Assembly: GCF_001949145.1 (NCBI RefSeq)
Contig: NW_019091560.1
Span: 378,733 to 434,915 of the forward strand
Source of the DNA: Acanthaster planci
Taxonomy: Eukaryota > Echinodermata > Asteroidea > Valvatida > Acanthasteridae
Direction: 5' to 3'
DNA length: 56,183 bases
The notes under the pieces are model-generated. The model did no database searches, was not told the origin of the DNA, and worked only from the letters and a program-made list of their open reading frames with translations. Shown in pieces: positions 1 to 11,689 of this stretch (its first letter is position 1; every line of letters begins with the position of its first letter). The position numbers were made by a program, and so were the translations under genes.

Positions 1-1878
1 TCTGTTGGTGTTAGAAATAGAATTGACTTATGTTTGGGCATGCAAAAAAGTCAACACTTACAAATACATGTACATGTATCTGGCCTACAAACTCAAAACT
101 TGAAGGGAAAACATCAGGTGAGACACAGTGAAAGGCAGAGACAAAAGCCAAATTGGATGCAAGATTAAGTTGTGTAATAAAGGCATTAAAATGCTTGCAG
201 TGGTGAATCCACAAGTTCAGCAGGCAAAAGCTAATAAATTCAATTAATTGTGAATAAACTTCACTGGGTTTGACAAAATAACAGAAAATTCTAATGAAAT
301 TTAACTAAGCTAAATTACTTATGTGTCTAGCATGAAAGAAAAAATTAGTCTGATCTCGAGCTGTAGACCCTTATAACATATAATTAGGTTTGTTTTGCAA
401 ATAATCACCGGAAGTAAATTAATATTTTGTGTTTGAGAATAGACTACGGTTGACCAGATACCGAAGATATGTGGGTAATTTCAGAAATTAGGGGTCCATT
501 TTTTTGTGTCCCTGTCACATCTGACATATTATTTTCCAAGAGTGATGAATTTATGCAAAATACCTGCTAAACAAATAGTAATAGTTTGAAATCAATTCCG
601 GTGATATTTCCATGTCATATAACAGTTGAGATGTAACAGGGACATAAAAATGTCACACTTTTGGACGGCTCTTTTCTGGAATTACCGTTATGTATGTTAA
701 GATTAATTTGAAAATGGTGTGAATCGTCTTTAATATGTGGAGGGAATATGTGATATTCATTGTTATGTTAGGCCACTTACAATTAATTCCTTGTTTATCA
801 TCACTGCCCTGACCCAGTTTTCCCTACCATCGTGAATTTTTGGATATTTCCAATTTTTTTCACAAATTTCCGGTGCTGTTCAACCTTGCAGATGTGTCTG
901 CACCACTAAAATGGTCCTGTGTTTTTTTAAATTCTGTAGTCTTGCCCTCAACCATGACCAATTGATTTGATCATGCTGATTTATGGAACACTCAAGTATT
1001 AAAATACTGTGCAAGAAAGGTATTTTTTACATTTGAAATATCTAATATCAAAGGTTCTCCCAGCTGAAAAATATAACTTTGAGTGATGATAGACAAGGAA
1101 TTAATTTGAATCGGTCTTAAGTACTTCTTTACATTATTGGTTTGCACTGGCAGCCAACCCAAGTGTGTAAAAGGAGGAGTACAAGTGATTATATTTTGTT
1201 AAATTTAGTTCCACATATCAGACTAGATGTCTGCATTTCTTTCATTCTGTTTGTTTGGTTACATTCATCCCTTCATTTAAGTTCGCATAACCAACGGCCA
1301 CACATGCATAAGTATGCATGCACCCTATAGGAAAACACATTGAACAGAAAGGTCAGAATGTTGGAAAATGTGAATTTTCATTTTCATGAAAGGACAAGCA
1401 TCTTTGCCAATTAATTTCTGCTAATCAACTGCTATGTTCATTCTGATTACTGGGTTCATCATTCAAACAAAGGTTTCCTTATTACATGAAGTTGTTACAA
1501 AGTAGTACTTTCTGCTGTTTTAAAATTGAAGAAACTTCTCATGTGTTTATCTTGAAGTACTGTTTTCTTCAAAATCCATGTGTGTGTTTCTCCATGAAAA
1601 CAGCAACATGTACATGTACATGTGGATTTTTGTCCCGATTTTCCACTTTACCAGATGCTTCAAAAATCATCAGAAGGCTTTGGAGGATTTTCGGAATTCA
1701 GGAACATATGTAACCTGGCCACAGTTTCTTGATGTGGCTTGATGCCCATCGCCACTGTCTTTCCGGACATTGAGAATTTTGTATGGTTTTAAGTGGGTCA
1801 GTGGTAAAAATTCTAATGGAGTTTTTGTGAATGCACCGTTATGCCTTTTTGCTCCTTGTTTGTTTTCTACCTTCCCAG
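1..1878. other. upstream non-coding DNA / intron, no exon found
   Basis: AT-rich sequence left of the first recognisable exon of the LRR gene. The open frames are short and none resembles a leucine-rich repeat or an F-box. A segment at about 1651-1739 has short protein-like frames after a CAG but lacks a good donor and the right phase. Because the first recognised exon starts inside a codon, at least one more 5' exon must exist, probably to the left of the window. TACATG repeats occur at 66-80 and 1608-1624. Confidence 0.5.
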
Positions 1879-2006
1879 CCAGTTGGGGTTGCAATCTTAA
1901 GAGTGTGGATTTATCAGGGAACCAGCAGCTGACGAGTACCTGCATCCGCCATCTGACTGAGCTGTGTGGGCCAAGGTTAAGGAACCTGAATGTGGCTGCT
2001 ACACGG
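1879..2006 (+). CDS. LRR protein, internal exon 1 of 7 seen
   Basis: About 42 codons ending at codon CGG before the donor GTAGGT at 2007. The acceptor is a pyrimidine tract ending CCTTCCCAG at 1878; a second AG at 1881-1882 is also usable. The translation carries L-x-S-V-D-L-S-G-N and L-R-N-L-N-V, the L-x-x-L-x-L signature of cysteine-containing leucine-rich repeats seen in AMN1 and FBXL proteins. Such repeats form a curved solenoid that binds partner proteins; in FBXL proteins it selects ubiquitination substrates. The exon starts after one base of a codon and ends in phase 0, so an upstream exon is required. No F-box is visible, so the FBXL assignment is only an inference. Confidence 0.72.
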
Positions 2007-2544
2007 GTAGGTCATATTCAAGTCCCAATGTTTTATTTTCTTATGTGATACTGCTGCTCCTCTTTCTATTGAAGACAGAAGGCTTTAGCTTAAAAGATGA
2101 TATTCCTGTCCTCAGCACAGCACTATCATTTATAAAAAACAAACAAACAAACTTGTGTTTTACTTATGGTTTGATATCAGATATTGTGTTTTTTCCTCTG
2201 AGCTTTAATTGTGAATATCTTATATTGTAAATTACTTAAGCAGGGCTCCAGCAGTTATTTGTCAGAGTTGCCAAGTGATGATAACATTCATTTACAAACT
2301 TTGTTACAAAGTTTGGTTGTCATCCTTAGCAATTGGTGAGTAAAAATAAATGTATCCAGCTCCTTATTAAGAAAGTATGTGGCTACAAAAATATGTATTC
2401 TGCTAAAGCTTTGGGAGCTGTTTGAAATTTGCCAGCTGGAACCCTGATTAAGCTAATAATAAGAGAATCATATTTGAACAGTTATTTCCGTATGAATACA
2501 TGAATATTTACATATTCTACTTCAATGTTCTTTTTTTCTTCCAG

Positions 2545-4173
2545 ATGGATTGCACGATACTGTGGTTTCTGTCTGGCTACAGCCTCTCAACAGCAGTACA
2601 GTTGGCAGCAGAGGCAAACAAAGCCAATCTAGATAAGGATTCCTCAAAAGGAGAGACATTGTGTCAGCTGATAACAGAGTTCAGGCTGCTTCAGGAAAGA
2701 CTCAAGAATCTCCAAGAAGAGGGAAGTCAGAGGCATCAAGAGATTAGGGAGGCAGAGGGAAGGAAGGTGCTAGAAAAAGGGGATGTGCACGATGATGGTG
2801 ACATTGCTACTATGGTAGAGGATGTTGGAGTACTGGCAGCAGAAAAACAGGAGAAGATGAGAGAGGCTGGAGCAGGATGTCTGGAGAATTTTCAGAGAAT
2901 AGAGGAAGAAAAAGTGACACCTGAAGATGAGGAAGATGACGAGGAGATGGATGAGGAAGATCAGAGAGTGCAAGAAAAGGAATTGTCAGCTCATACTGGG
3001 GAAAAAATACAGGCAAATTGTGACAAAGCTTGGGGATTTGAGAGACAAGGGTTTGACCTCAAAGAAATAGCACTGAAAATACAGGAAAATCAAGGGGACA
3101 GAAGTGGGAGTCTTGAGGTCCAGAGAATAACCAGTAATAAGACGGATAATGAGAATCAAAAAGGCAGCTTTGAAGGCAGCCAGAATAAAAAGATCCTACA
3201 TGTACAGGATGGTTTAGGAGGGAATGTAGGGGAGATGACAGATGAGTCAGTTCAGCAACAGGATTATGGCAGAAATGGTTTAAATCTTGGTGGCACTAGA
3301 GATGCACATGGACCAGATTCTGAAATTGGACATTTTGTGAAAAGTGTCATTGAATACTCTTGTCAGAGGTTGAGGCATGAAAGAGATTCACAACTTTGCT
3401 CACACTCTCTTGAACAGCAAAGATTGGGCTGGAATGATGCTGCAAAATTTGAACATAGTAAAACATCACCTCAAAAGGCTGGTCTTCTGGTCAGAGGAAG
3501 TGCACAAATTGAATTGGAAGAGCAGTGTCTTCATTGTAAGACACTACGAGGATCATACTATGAGAAAGGAGAAAGACTGGGTGATTTGGAGGACAGTGCA
3601 GGTGAAACAGGTTTAGTGAATGAGGGGGCCAAAAATGCTATATTAGGATCAATGCCTGAGGATTGCCCAAGCAATTCAGTGCCTGTCCAGCCAACAGATA
3701 GCTTATATACATTAACTTGGCCAAAGTTAGGCAATAATAGTGAGTGTTACATCTCAGATTTAGAAGCTGCAAGAAATCAAAGACTGTCAAAGTCCAGTAT
3801 TGAATATTCCTTCAACAGGGATTCTTTACCCACTGCCAGTTTTCCAGATGATGCTTGTAAAACAAGACCAGCAGATTCAGTCAATGAGAATGATCTAAAG
3901 GTCTTGCAAGATACTTGTACCCTTGCAACTGGAGAAACCCTGGATGAGAAAAAGGCTGCAGTATGCCCATGGCATCGCCTGTACACACCGTGCCTAACAG
4001 CCCTGGATATGAGCATCATCGACTTTGATGCAACCTTGGTCATGACATGTCTGAAGGAGTTCTTTGTGGCAAATACGCAGCTCCGAAAGCTGACCATTTG
4101 TTGGAAGGAACTGAGCGATACCATGCTTGAGATAATTGCTGCTGGAGGAGCTGAGCTACGATCTCTTTGCCTG
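2545..4173 (+). CDS. LRR protein, large exon 2 with acidic coiled insert
   Basis: A 1629-bp exon, phase 0 at both ends (543 codons), between acceptor TTTCTTCCAG (ends 2544) and donor GTGAGA (4174). The ATG at its first codon follows an acceptor and continues the previous LRR, so I treat it as internal methionine. Residues 1-25 finish the preceding repeat (ILWFLSGYS, then an alanine-rich helix). Residues about 35-150 are Glu/Lys/Gln-rich and probably coiled coil, with a D/E run at about 125-140. Residues 150-480 are hydrophilic and low in complexity, with repeated S-V/I-E-Y-S phrases. From about residue 482 (CLTALDMS) LRRs resume (LRKLTICW, ELRSLCL). The long insert probably loops out of the LRR horseshoe. 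Uninterrupted length and clean splice sites support a real exon. The family role is not known to me. Confidence 0.8.
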
Positions 4174-6578
4174 GTGAGAACACTTTCAAGTTCATGTACT
4201 TTTACAGCAGTGTATATTCGCAGGTACATGTAAACGGGCAATTGTCATTCCACACCTCTGAATGAATAGTTCTGCCAGATCATTTTCTTTGGCACAGGTT
4301 AATGAAGCATGTTTTAGTTGCAAAGTACCGTCATCAATCTTACAAAATCTAATAAAACTTCTAGATAGATTTTCCAGATTGGGTTTTTTTTATTTGAAAA
4401 AAAATAAAAAATTGGATTTTGAAATTTAAATCAGATTTTTTTTATTCATATCGGATTTTTTTGATTTTTATAAAAATGTGAGACAAATTGGGTCAAATGT
4501 CTATTCAAAAGCAAGCAAATTAACTGCATGTGTTATAGGTTTCTTTTATTTGTTTTGTGACAAAATTTAACAAAGTTTGATTTAAATTAAGAAATTTAAA
4601 TCAAATAATTTGATTAAATTCACAGACCACCATTACTTAGCCTTGGTGGAATGCATGTAGTAAAACACCTACCAGTACATGTACCATCACAGAAGACACG
4701 TCCTTCAGAGACAAGTACATGCACATACACTAAGGATAAAGTGCATACCAGGTTTTAAACCGAACTCTAAGTTTAGACAAAAGTAGAGTTCACAAGAATT
4801 CCATAAAAGGGTATGTGTCAAATGACTAATGAGTGAGGAACATGCCGTGAACAACGGTACATGCATTTATTTTGCATGCTACATACGTAGGTAAAAAATG
4901 CTGGTATTTTACCTTGCTCAATGTGCAAAAAGCAGTCTCATTTTATTTGAAATCCAACTTCACTGAGCAATGATTTAGGCTTGATTAAAAATCACTTTAT
5001 TAAGGGCGTGAATTTAGTGGTTTTAGCTGTAACACTATAATGACTAACGTTGCTAATCTCAATAAAATACATATATACTTGTAGAGATGTACATGTACAT
5101 GTAAAGGGTTGATGTACACTGACACGTTACCATGTTAAACCATAGAGGAAGGACACAGAAGGAGTTTGAACTGCCCAGGCTATAACATCTGGCCAATTAC
5201 TGCTTTCTGGCATGTCCAGTACATCCACAGCCTGAGTGCAGTGAATGCTTACTACACACCACCTGTTTCACAACCATAAACCCCTTTTGTACCCTATAAT
5301 CATGGCCGCAATTTTTCGCCGGTAATCTACATCCTTAAAATGTAGTGCACTGCAGTATAGGAAGATGAATATTCATGCTATCGATGGTGTTGGTGCTTGG
5401 CATGATCTGACAACAGTATCAAATTTAATACTTGCACAGTTGCTTGTATTAGGCTGTGCGCCCTTAGTGTTCATGTGGAGTCATTGCCCTTATCGAACGC
5501 TTTCTTCTGGAGTTATTTTAGGAATGAATAGCCAAGTTGTTTATAAGATATTGTATTTTTTAAAATCATTTTTATTACAGCATTTACACAAAAAGGTATT
5601 TCATGAGATCTCTTCAGCACTTCGTATGATGAAATAGCACTTTTGTTTTTTATGAACTTAACTGTCCAATGGTGGTCAACATGTTGTTGGCCAGTCTTAG
5701 CCTTTGAAAACTGATGTTTTGGAGAGACAAAATAAAATTACCAACATTGCATGGATAACAGAACAGCGTATCAAAGTAAAAGTTTATTCATGATGGCAAA
5801 AGTAGATCTAATAATTCTTTGCTCTCGATTTCCTGGTCATGGTGATAAGTTGTAGTTAATTGCAAACAAAACACACAAACTATTGCTAGGATATTACTGG
5901 TCCCACTTGCAATTGTATGGCTGAGCTGCAGGCAGTTATCAGGCAATTTTGGAATGTTCACTATTGTTTGTCTGACTGGTGGCAATACTCACCAAGCACT
6001 TTGAAATGCCAGAGATCTAACTCCTGTGTCCTTCCTCTATAAGTAAACTCTGAAGTGGGCAATTTAAATGAAGTAAAATTATAAATTATTATAAATCCTT
6101 TGCATCAAATACACTCACTGAATCCAAAAAGTTGATTTAAATCAAAACAAGTGAACAGAATTGAACATAAAAGTCTTGCCAACCCAGATTTTGTGTAACA
6201 CATGTGCACTCATACTTCTTTAATACTAGGAACTGGAAGGCTCACTGAGGGGGGATTTACTGTTTAAAATGTGCAAAACCTGCAAATATTTCCAATCAGT
6301 ATGAAAGAAATTCAAACTTTTTTGCCTTTTTACCCCCAAAATTAAATATATTGATTTTCATTTAAATCACGATTTAAATTAGTGATGTAAATTAAGGTGA
6401 TTTAAATCAGACAACCTGTATATTTTAAAAGATCTAGGAGGGTTTGGATTAAGACAAACCTGCATTTGTTTTAAACATACTCTATCTGATCCACTCACAA
6501 AATTGTTAGTACATTTGTACCTCTTCAAAACTTGCAAGCAAGTTTCATAATGTTGCCTTGTCCTCCATGGTTCAACAG
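4174..6578. other. intron with AT-rich GATTTAAATC repeat debris
   Basis: This 2.4-kb intron contains two stretches rich in variants of the palindrome GATTTAAATC, at about 4375-4620 and 6125-6415, in partly opposite orientation. Such ends occur in AT-rich MITE families. TACATG repeats sit at 4675-4682 and 5088-5103. No transposase frame is visible. Confidence 0.35.
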
Positions 6579-6660
6579 GTCGACTGTAGCAGCCTGACAA
6601 GTTTTGGAGTGGCAAACTTGCTTAGCAAATGTAGAAATTTACAACAACTTGATCTCCAAG
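6579..6660 (+). CDS. LRR protein, exon 3
   Basis: An 82-bp exon between acceptor TTCAACAG (ends 6578) and the strong donor GTAAGT at 6661. It opens in phase 0, matching the end of the large exon, and closes with one extra base. The translation includes SLTSFGVANLL and LQQLDLQ, one complete leucine-rich repeat that directly continues the ELRSLCL end of the previous exon. The match of phase and repeat register is the main evidence. Confidence 0.8.
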
Positions 6661-6761
6661 GTAAGTGATCAACATGCATTCACCTTCCTTCACCCTGTGA
6701 GCTTTTGGGCATTAAAAGAGCAAACTGGAAGATAACTGATCACATGTACTGTTGGTTGTAG

Positions 6762-6901
6762 GTGTGTGCTATATTGCAGATGCAGCCTTGATGCCAGTCT
6801 TCATGCAAGGTAACACATGTAACCTTCACAGTTTGAAGCTCTCAGAGACAAACATCAGTGACTCCACTCTCGCCCGCATCGCAAAGTATCTAGGAGAGAA
6901 G
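6762..6901 (+). CDS. LRR protein, exon 4
   Basis: A 140-bp exon after acceptor GGTTGTAG (ends 6761) and before donor GTATAA at 6902. It takes one base from the preceding exon and ends in phase 0. The encoded repeat reads VCYIADAALMPVF, then LHSLKLSETNISD and LARIAKYLGEK. This is the typical cysteine-containing LRR alternation of a strand (LxxLxL), an asparagine or threonine turn, and a helix. The intron before it is only 101 bp. Confidence 0.8.
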
Positions 6902-7359
6902 GTATAATCTAAAATCCTTTAAATTTTTTTCATTCAGTTTTCCGAGTTGCATGATTTGATGTTATTATCCATGCATTCATATTCTAGCTGCCAATCCCCA
7001 TCTTCATATTCCTCACAAAACACAATTTTTCAAGTTGTCCGTTTCTTTCTGAAAACAGTTTTGAGTGATGCGATCATTCGTGATTTTTCCAGCTTTGAAT
7101 TCACATATACAAAAAGCTCAATTTTTGCATTATTGGGCCAAGCCCTATTTGCTCCAATTGGCTTTATCACCTCGGCAACCAGTATCTTTGCCTCAACATT
7201 CCAAAGCCAGGCCAAAGTTACAAGGTATTATCTGATAAATGATACCAACATACACAAACAGTGCAATTCCTGCCTGTAACTACAAAGCTTTCTGCTGACC
7301 AAATATTTTACTGTACATGATTTTTGAAGTGTGAAAATTCTGAGAAGGGGATAGTATTT

Positions 7360-7458
7360 GTCAAATGTCAGTCTGGTTTTTGGGGGTATTCAGTCAAATG
7401 TCAGTCTGGTTGTTGGGGGTATTCAGTCAAATGTCAGTCTGGTTTTTGGGGGTATTCA
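7360..7458. repeat. three tandem 33-bp repeats in an intron
   Basis: Three copies of a 33-bp unit starting GTCAAATGTCAGTCTGG begin at 7360, 7393 and 7426, nearly identical (one T/G change in the second). They lie in the short intron just before exon 5. Confidence 0.9.
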
Positions 7459-7512
7459 GTCACATATTTTGAGCATCCAGAAGCTGCAGGATTAAATGAT
7501 TAATCTTTTCAG

Positions 7513-7774
7513 ATCACGACTTTAGAAATTTCCTGGTGCGAAGAGATCAGTGACCAGGGGCTGGCAGAGATTGCTAAACACTGCACTGCCTTAGAAACAC
7601 TGACACTTCGCCAGTGCTCCATGCCAGCAAACACCCTCATGTCCCTAGCTTGGAACTGTACTGGTCTGGTCTTTCTCAACATGTCTGGCGTGGAGAACTT
7701 GACAGATGGGGTGGCCCAAGCTATGATGCCCAATCTGAGACACTTGAAAAACCTGGACATCAGCTGGAATTCAG
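7513..7774 (+). CDS. LRR protein, exon 5 (three repeats)
   Basis: A 262-bp exon after acceptor ATCTTTTCAG (ends 7512) and before donor GTAAGT at 7775; it opens in phase 0 and ends with one base of the next codon. It encodes three or more repeats: LEISWCEEISDQGLAEIAKH, LETLTLRQCSMPANTLMSLA, LVFLNMSGVENLTDGVAQAM and LKNLDISWNS. The C at the end of strands and I/L-T/S-D-x-G-L turns are diagnostic of the AMN1/FBXL repeat class. These are the clearest LRRs in the window. The following intron is 12.5 kb and full of transposons. Confidence 0.85.
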
Positions 7775-8889
7775 GTAAGTTTATCTCTGTGTTTTTATGA
7801 GAAGAAGAATTTTCAGGATTTTTGAAATGCCTGTTTCTTTGAATGTGCATGTATAAAGTCATGCTCAGGTGGTTGATATCTTCAAGAAGAAAACCCATCT
7901 GTGTTCTCTTTTGTATAACTTATATTTTAAATTTGTAATTACATGTACTTGCTCTCTGCAGTTGACTCCAGTTGTTACAAATCCACAGACCCAGTTAAAA
8001 TTTTCATTGTATCTGAAATTTGCTGTATGGTTTACCACATGTACAGATTCTATAAAATTTATGCATGCATTCATGCATATACATGTACGTAAATATGCAT
8101 GATTTAATATTTTAAACATGCCCTCCTAGGGTATTGTGGTGGAAAACAGAAAGAGAGAGAGAGAGATAAAACAAATGGGGGTTCCTTTAAGAAACATTGA
8201 TAGCGCTGCCACCAGGTAGAATAGTTAAAGCCTAAACCTCCGGAGTTCCGCCCCTCCAGTTTAGTAATTCACGATGGCGTATGTGGATCTGGGTCAAAAT
8301 ATATGACAAAATTTCTCTAAAATAGAACCAGGCGCAGAGAGAAAAGACTAAAATAAATGCAGTCAGAACTTCAGCAATTCAGAACGAATCAAGAACAATT
8401 CTTTAACTGTAAATCCACAATTCCAACCAAGTCAGCACTCCTATTTGCATTCTATATTTACAATCCTTGGAGCTATTTATAAATTGTCCTGCTTTTCCCC
8501 TCAATAATAATCCAGTGTGACAAAAATGAAGCTAAGCTCTTCAACATTCCAGTGTGCTGAGGGGAACACAGAAGGGAGATAAGTTGAACGCTGTGGTCTC
8601 AAGCAACCATGTCTCACCTGTCCTGGTCTCTGATTGAATCAAGTATCATTTAAACTTGTCCAATCAATCAATAGATGAATGACTGGGCATTGTTTAAGCC
8701 TCTATCATCTTCAAGTGCACAGACTCGCTATTGATAAAAACTTGACTTAGGTTAGTGTTGCCTGTAATCAAAAGAAAACACATAGGCCCCAGGCCTTTCT
8801 CAAATACAAACTTTAATGTTAGCCCTAGGCCAACACTAGGAACCCAGGCCTATGTCAAACATCAACTCTGGCCCAGGCCCATTCACTTA
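7775..8889. other. left part of the 12.5-kb intron, unclassified
   Basis: No coding or complete mobile element is recognisable. There is a GA run near 8150-8166 and TACATG at 8080-8090. The sequence 8226-8290 (GC-rich, containing CCTCCGGAGTTCCGCCCC) reads like the edge of another repeat, but I found no partner end. Confidence 0.3.
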
Positions 8890-9129
8890 GGGAAGGGGAC
8901 CATTTAGACCCGGTTTGAAAAGGCCCCCCCGGTAGCCCACCCGGTATAATGCCTAGGCCTACCAGTACTTGCAAACAATAGACCCCAGGATGGAGAAGTT
9001 CGAGATCAACAACCAGTCCAGCATCCCAGGCCGGTAGCCAGGCTGGTATGAAAGGGGTTTTTGCAACAGGGCGAGCTTACCGGGGGGAGGGGGGGCCTTT
9101 TCAAACCGGGTCTAAATGGTCGCCGGCCC
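8890..9129. mobile_element. PIF/Harbinger-type MITE with TTA target duplication
   Basis: A 240-bp unit with long inverted ends: from 8890 (GGGAAGGGGACCATTTAGAC) and the reverse complement from 9129. About 33 bp (GACCATTTAGACCCGG onward to the C run) are perfectly complementary. TTA at 8887-8889 is repeated at 9130-9132. A GGG start plus a 3-bp TWA duplication is the Harbinger signature. It has no coding capacity. Confidence 0.75.
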
Positions 9130-9291
9130 TTAAGCTTTAGGCATTCAAGCCCTCTTCAAGGTCCTCCAAGGCATCCAGACTCTCTAGCCTGACTCCAAAA
9201 TAAGTCTCTCATATGATCACCAACTCTAGTTCTTCCCCAACTATGATTCCAGGTAATCGATTGAATGACTTACAGTGACAATGTGTTCTTA

Positions 9292-9394
9292 AGCTCCCCA
9301 GCTCCCTAGCTCCCCAGGCAAAAGCTCCCCAGCTCCCTAGCTCCCCAGGCAAAAGCTCCCCAGCTCCCTAGGCAAAAGCTCCCCAGCTTCTTGG
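9292..9394. repeat. imperfect CAGCTCCC tandem repeat
   Basis: About three copies of a roughly 31-bp unit built from AGCTCCCCAGCTCCCTAG and CAGGCAAA. It is a local minisatellite with strong C/T asymmetry inside the intron. Confidence 0.8.
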
Positions 9395-10087
9395 TAAAAA
9401 ACTCATTCTCAAACCAGTTCTCAATTCAGTGCTCTCTGATTCAGCTCCCCAACTCAAAATATAGTTAACACTATGACAAAAATCTCAACGATCCGGAATT
9501 CCTGTGAACAGCTCCCCTTTCCTATAACAGGTAAGGCCTACTAAATAACTCTTTTGCTCCCCAAAACTAATCAAACCATCAGTGATCAGCAGTACAATTG
9601 CTTACTCTTGGACGAATATCAACCAACTAGCCTCGATTCACACAAAATTTACCCTATTTTTACCTTTAAACTGCATGCCTTTTCCAGAATACTACACACA
9701 CAAGTAGGCCGCGCCCACTTCTGAAGCTCACATTGAACAAATTCACAATAAGATTCCCTTAATTTGTCACATATTATTCCAGCAAAATCTTACTCAAAAG
9801 GCTGAGCTAATCTTCAAGAAATTCTATAACTTATCATTTTCTTTGCTTATGAATAAATTATACAGTAGTAACAAAAAACTCACTTATCAGGTGTGTTAAC
9901 AACCCCAAATCCAATGTAAACAAATCCTAAGTTCATTAATAAAAGGACAGTGATGTCAATACCAATATTCATTTATCATTAATCAGTTTAAGAACACGCT
10001 GGATGACATTGACCTCAAACGGGCACTACTCCGAGAGAAGCCATCCATGCTTGATGAAGCTGTACAGATTGTTGTGGAGGCTGAAGT

Positions 10088-10657
10088 ATGGTTCAAGATG
10101 GAGAAGGCTGGATGATCAAGGCAGTGAAATCTGCGGAGCCTGTGCAAACTGACAAGGTGGCAACAATGGTGTGCAAACTGTTGGAAATACAGTGCCGTGG
10201 CAAGGGAACAAAGAAGGCCGATGACTGGAAGCCAGGATGCTGGAAGTGTGGTAGCCTGGACCATTTCCAGGCCCAGTGCCCCCTCCTAAAGAACGACCAG
10301 CGTCCGTTATCAGCATCCGTTAAACCAGGTAAGGCCAGTCTTGGGGCCAGAAGCCCTGCCGTAGATGTCCAGCGGCCCAGTGTACCTAAAGTGCAGGCAG
10401 TCCCGCCGCCAGCGAAGGTAGCCTGGCCTGCTGGTGCAGGCAGTTCCACCGTCGGCACAGGTAGCCTTACCTCCGGTGCAGGCAGTCCCGCCTCTGAGAC
10501 AGATAGCCTCACCGCCGGCGCAGGAAACCCTGCCACCCGCGTGGGCATCCTCGCCACAGATGCGGACAGCCCCACGGCCAACAAAGGCAGCCCCACCTAC
10601 GGTGTTGACAGTCCCACCACCTCCCAGTGTTGCAACATGACCAACATCTTCTCATGA
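10088..10657 (+). pseudogene. gag remnant with CCHC zinc knuckle
   Basis: A 189-codon frame. Residues about 50-63 (CWKCGSLDHFQAQC) fit C-x2-C-x4-H-x4-C, the nucleic-acid-binding knuckle of retroelement Gag. The rest is Pro/Ala/Gly/Ser-rich, with many near-copies of GSPT-like phrases. The upstream capsid part (LDDIDLKRALLREKPSMLDE) lies in another frame at 9986-10110, so a frameshift separates them. It belongs to the Gypsy element around it. Confidence 0.75.
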
Positions 10658-10679
10658 ACTGGGACTCTATGTTAGAAGG

Positions 10680-10760
10680 GTGATTATGGACATGGCTGTG
10701 ATTTTCCTGATTGACACTGGTGCATCAGAAAGTTTCATCTTCACCCACGTGAGTGATAAT
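10680..10760 (+). pseudogene. retroviral-type aspartic protease, N-terminal fragment
   Basis: A short frame with AVIFLIDTGASESFIF. DTGAS is the catalytic aspartate motif of Gypsy protease. The domain is cut at about 10762 by the hAT insertion. Its C-terminal end (ILGLDFLQEN) reappears at 13255 on the far side, but the central flap region is absent. Confidence 0.75.
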
Positions 10761-10954
10761 GCAGACCTGCCAACCTTTAGAATCGCAAAAGTGTATTCGG
10801 AGGTTCCAAAATGTGTATTTTTCAAAAAAATGTGTATTTTCCCAAACAAACAGGAAAGACAAGCTTACAAGTACCTTTGCGTGACCACATAATATTTGAA
10901 CTTTAATACTTACTCGTGCAGGCTTCAATGGACCTTATAATTTCCTGGTGTTGC

Positions 10955-11590
10955 TCACAGCAGTTGCTTTCGTGCATTTACGCAACAGTTCATTTTGGTG
11001 TGCACGTTACTTCCATAGCCTGGCTGTGGCTTGGGTGGATATTTTGTTTGTGAGAGAGTCTGACAGACCATAACATCTTTGAGAAAACCAGTTCTTACGA
11101 AGCACTTGTATATCATTGGTTCATCTCTCTGAAGTTCTAAATTCAGATGGGTGAAGAGTGGTAATGTTTGTTTTAAAAACAAACAATAAAGTTTATTGCA
11201 GTCATCCAAAAGTGTTGCATTAATGTTTGCAGCTTTTAAGGTTTCTCTCTTGTCAGACTTTGGAATTGAGGCTGCATTACCAGTTGATTTGGTAGTGGTT
11301 GATGTGGTGTTTTGCTTGCTTTGCTGTTCTCTTGAGGGGAACTGCTTTCTTTCCTGGGACTGCAGCTGTACTCTTGGCCACAGGAGTTGATGTAGGTTTC
11401 TTCTTGGGGATTGTGTAGGCACCGATTGCCCTGGCAAAATCATTGCTGCTGCTCTGTGAACTGTGAACTGCAGAGCCCTTCCCAGCGCATGATGCTGTTG
11501 TAATGCTTGCACTCTCTTTGGTTTGCTTTGATTTCTGTGTTTATTTTGGTTGATTTGAATCGTCCTCTTTCTTTCTTTTTGCTGACCCAT
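10955..11590 (-). CDS. 211-codon basic open frame inside the hAT element
   Basis: The longest minus-strand frame in the hAT element. It is rich in Lys, Gln, Arg and Ser (KERKRTIQINQNKHRNQSK near the start) with a later part (LDDCNKLYCLFLKQTLPLF). I do not recognise a domain. It lies downstream of the transposase frame on the same strand, so it may be the degraded C-terminal part or non-coding tail, or a captured sequence. The opposite strand is also open in places (11196-11390), so coding is doubtful. Confidence 0.3.
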   Translation of the reverse strand: MGQQKERKRTIQINQNKHRNQSKPKRVQALQQHHALGRALQFTVHRAAAMILPGQSVPTQSPRRNLHQLLWPRVQLQSQERKQFPSREQQSKQNTTSTTTKSTGNAASIPKSDKRETLKAANINATLLDDCNKLYCLFLKQTLPLFTHLNLELQRDEPMIYKCFVRTGFLKDVMVCQTLSQTKYPPKPQPGYGSNVHTKMNCCVNARKQLL

Positions 11591-11689
11591 GACCAGCTTC
11601 CCGCTTGAAATATTCTAGCAATGCAGGCCCCTGTCCCAACAGTCTGTTCAAAGCTTTCTCAAGGGAGAGCAATCGGATGCACACATGTT

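Noticed and set aside
1651-1739. Possible upstream LRR exon after TTTACCAG
   Set aside because: The frames are short, no donor with the needed phase is present, and no LRR pattern is seen.
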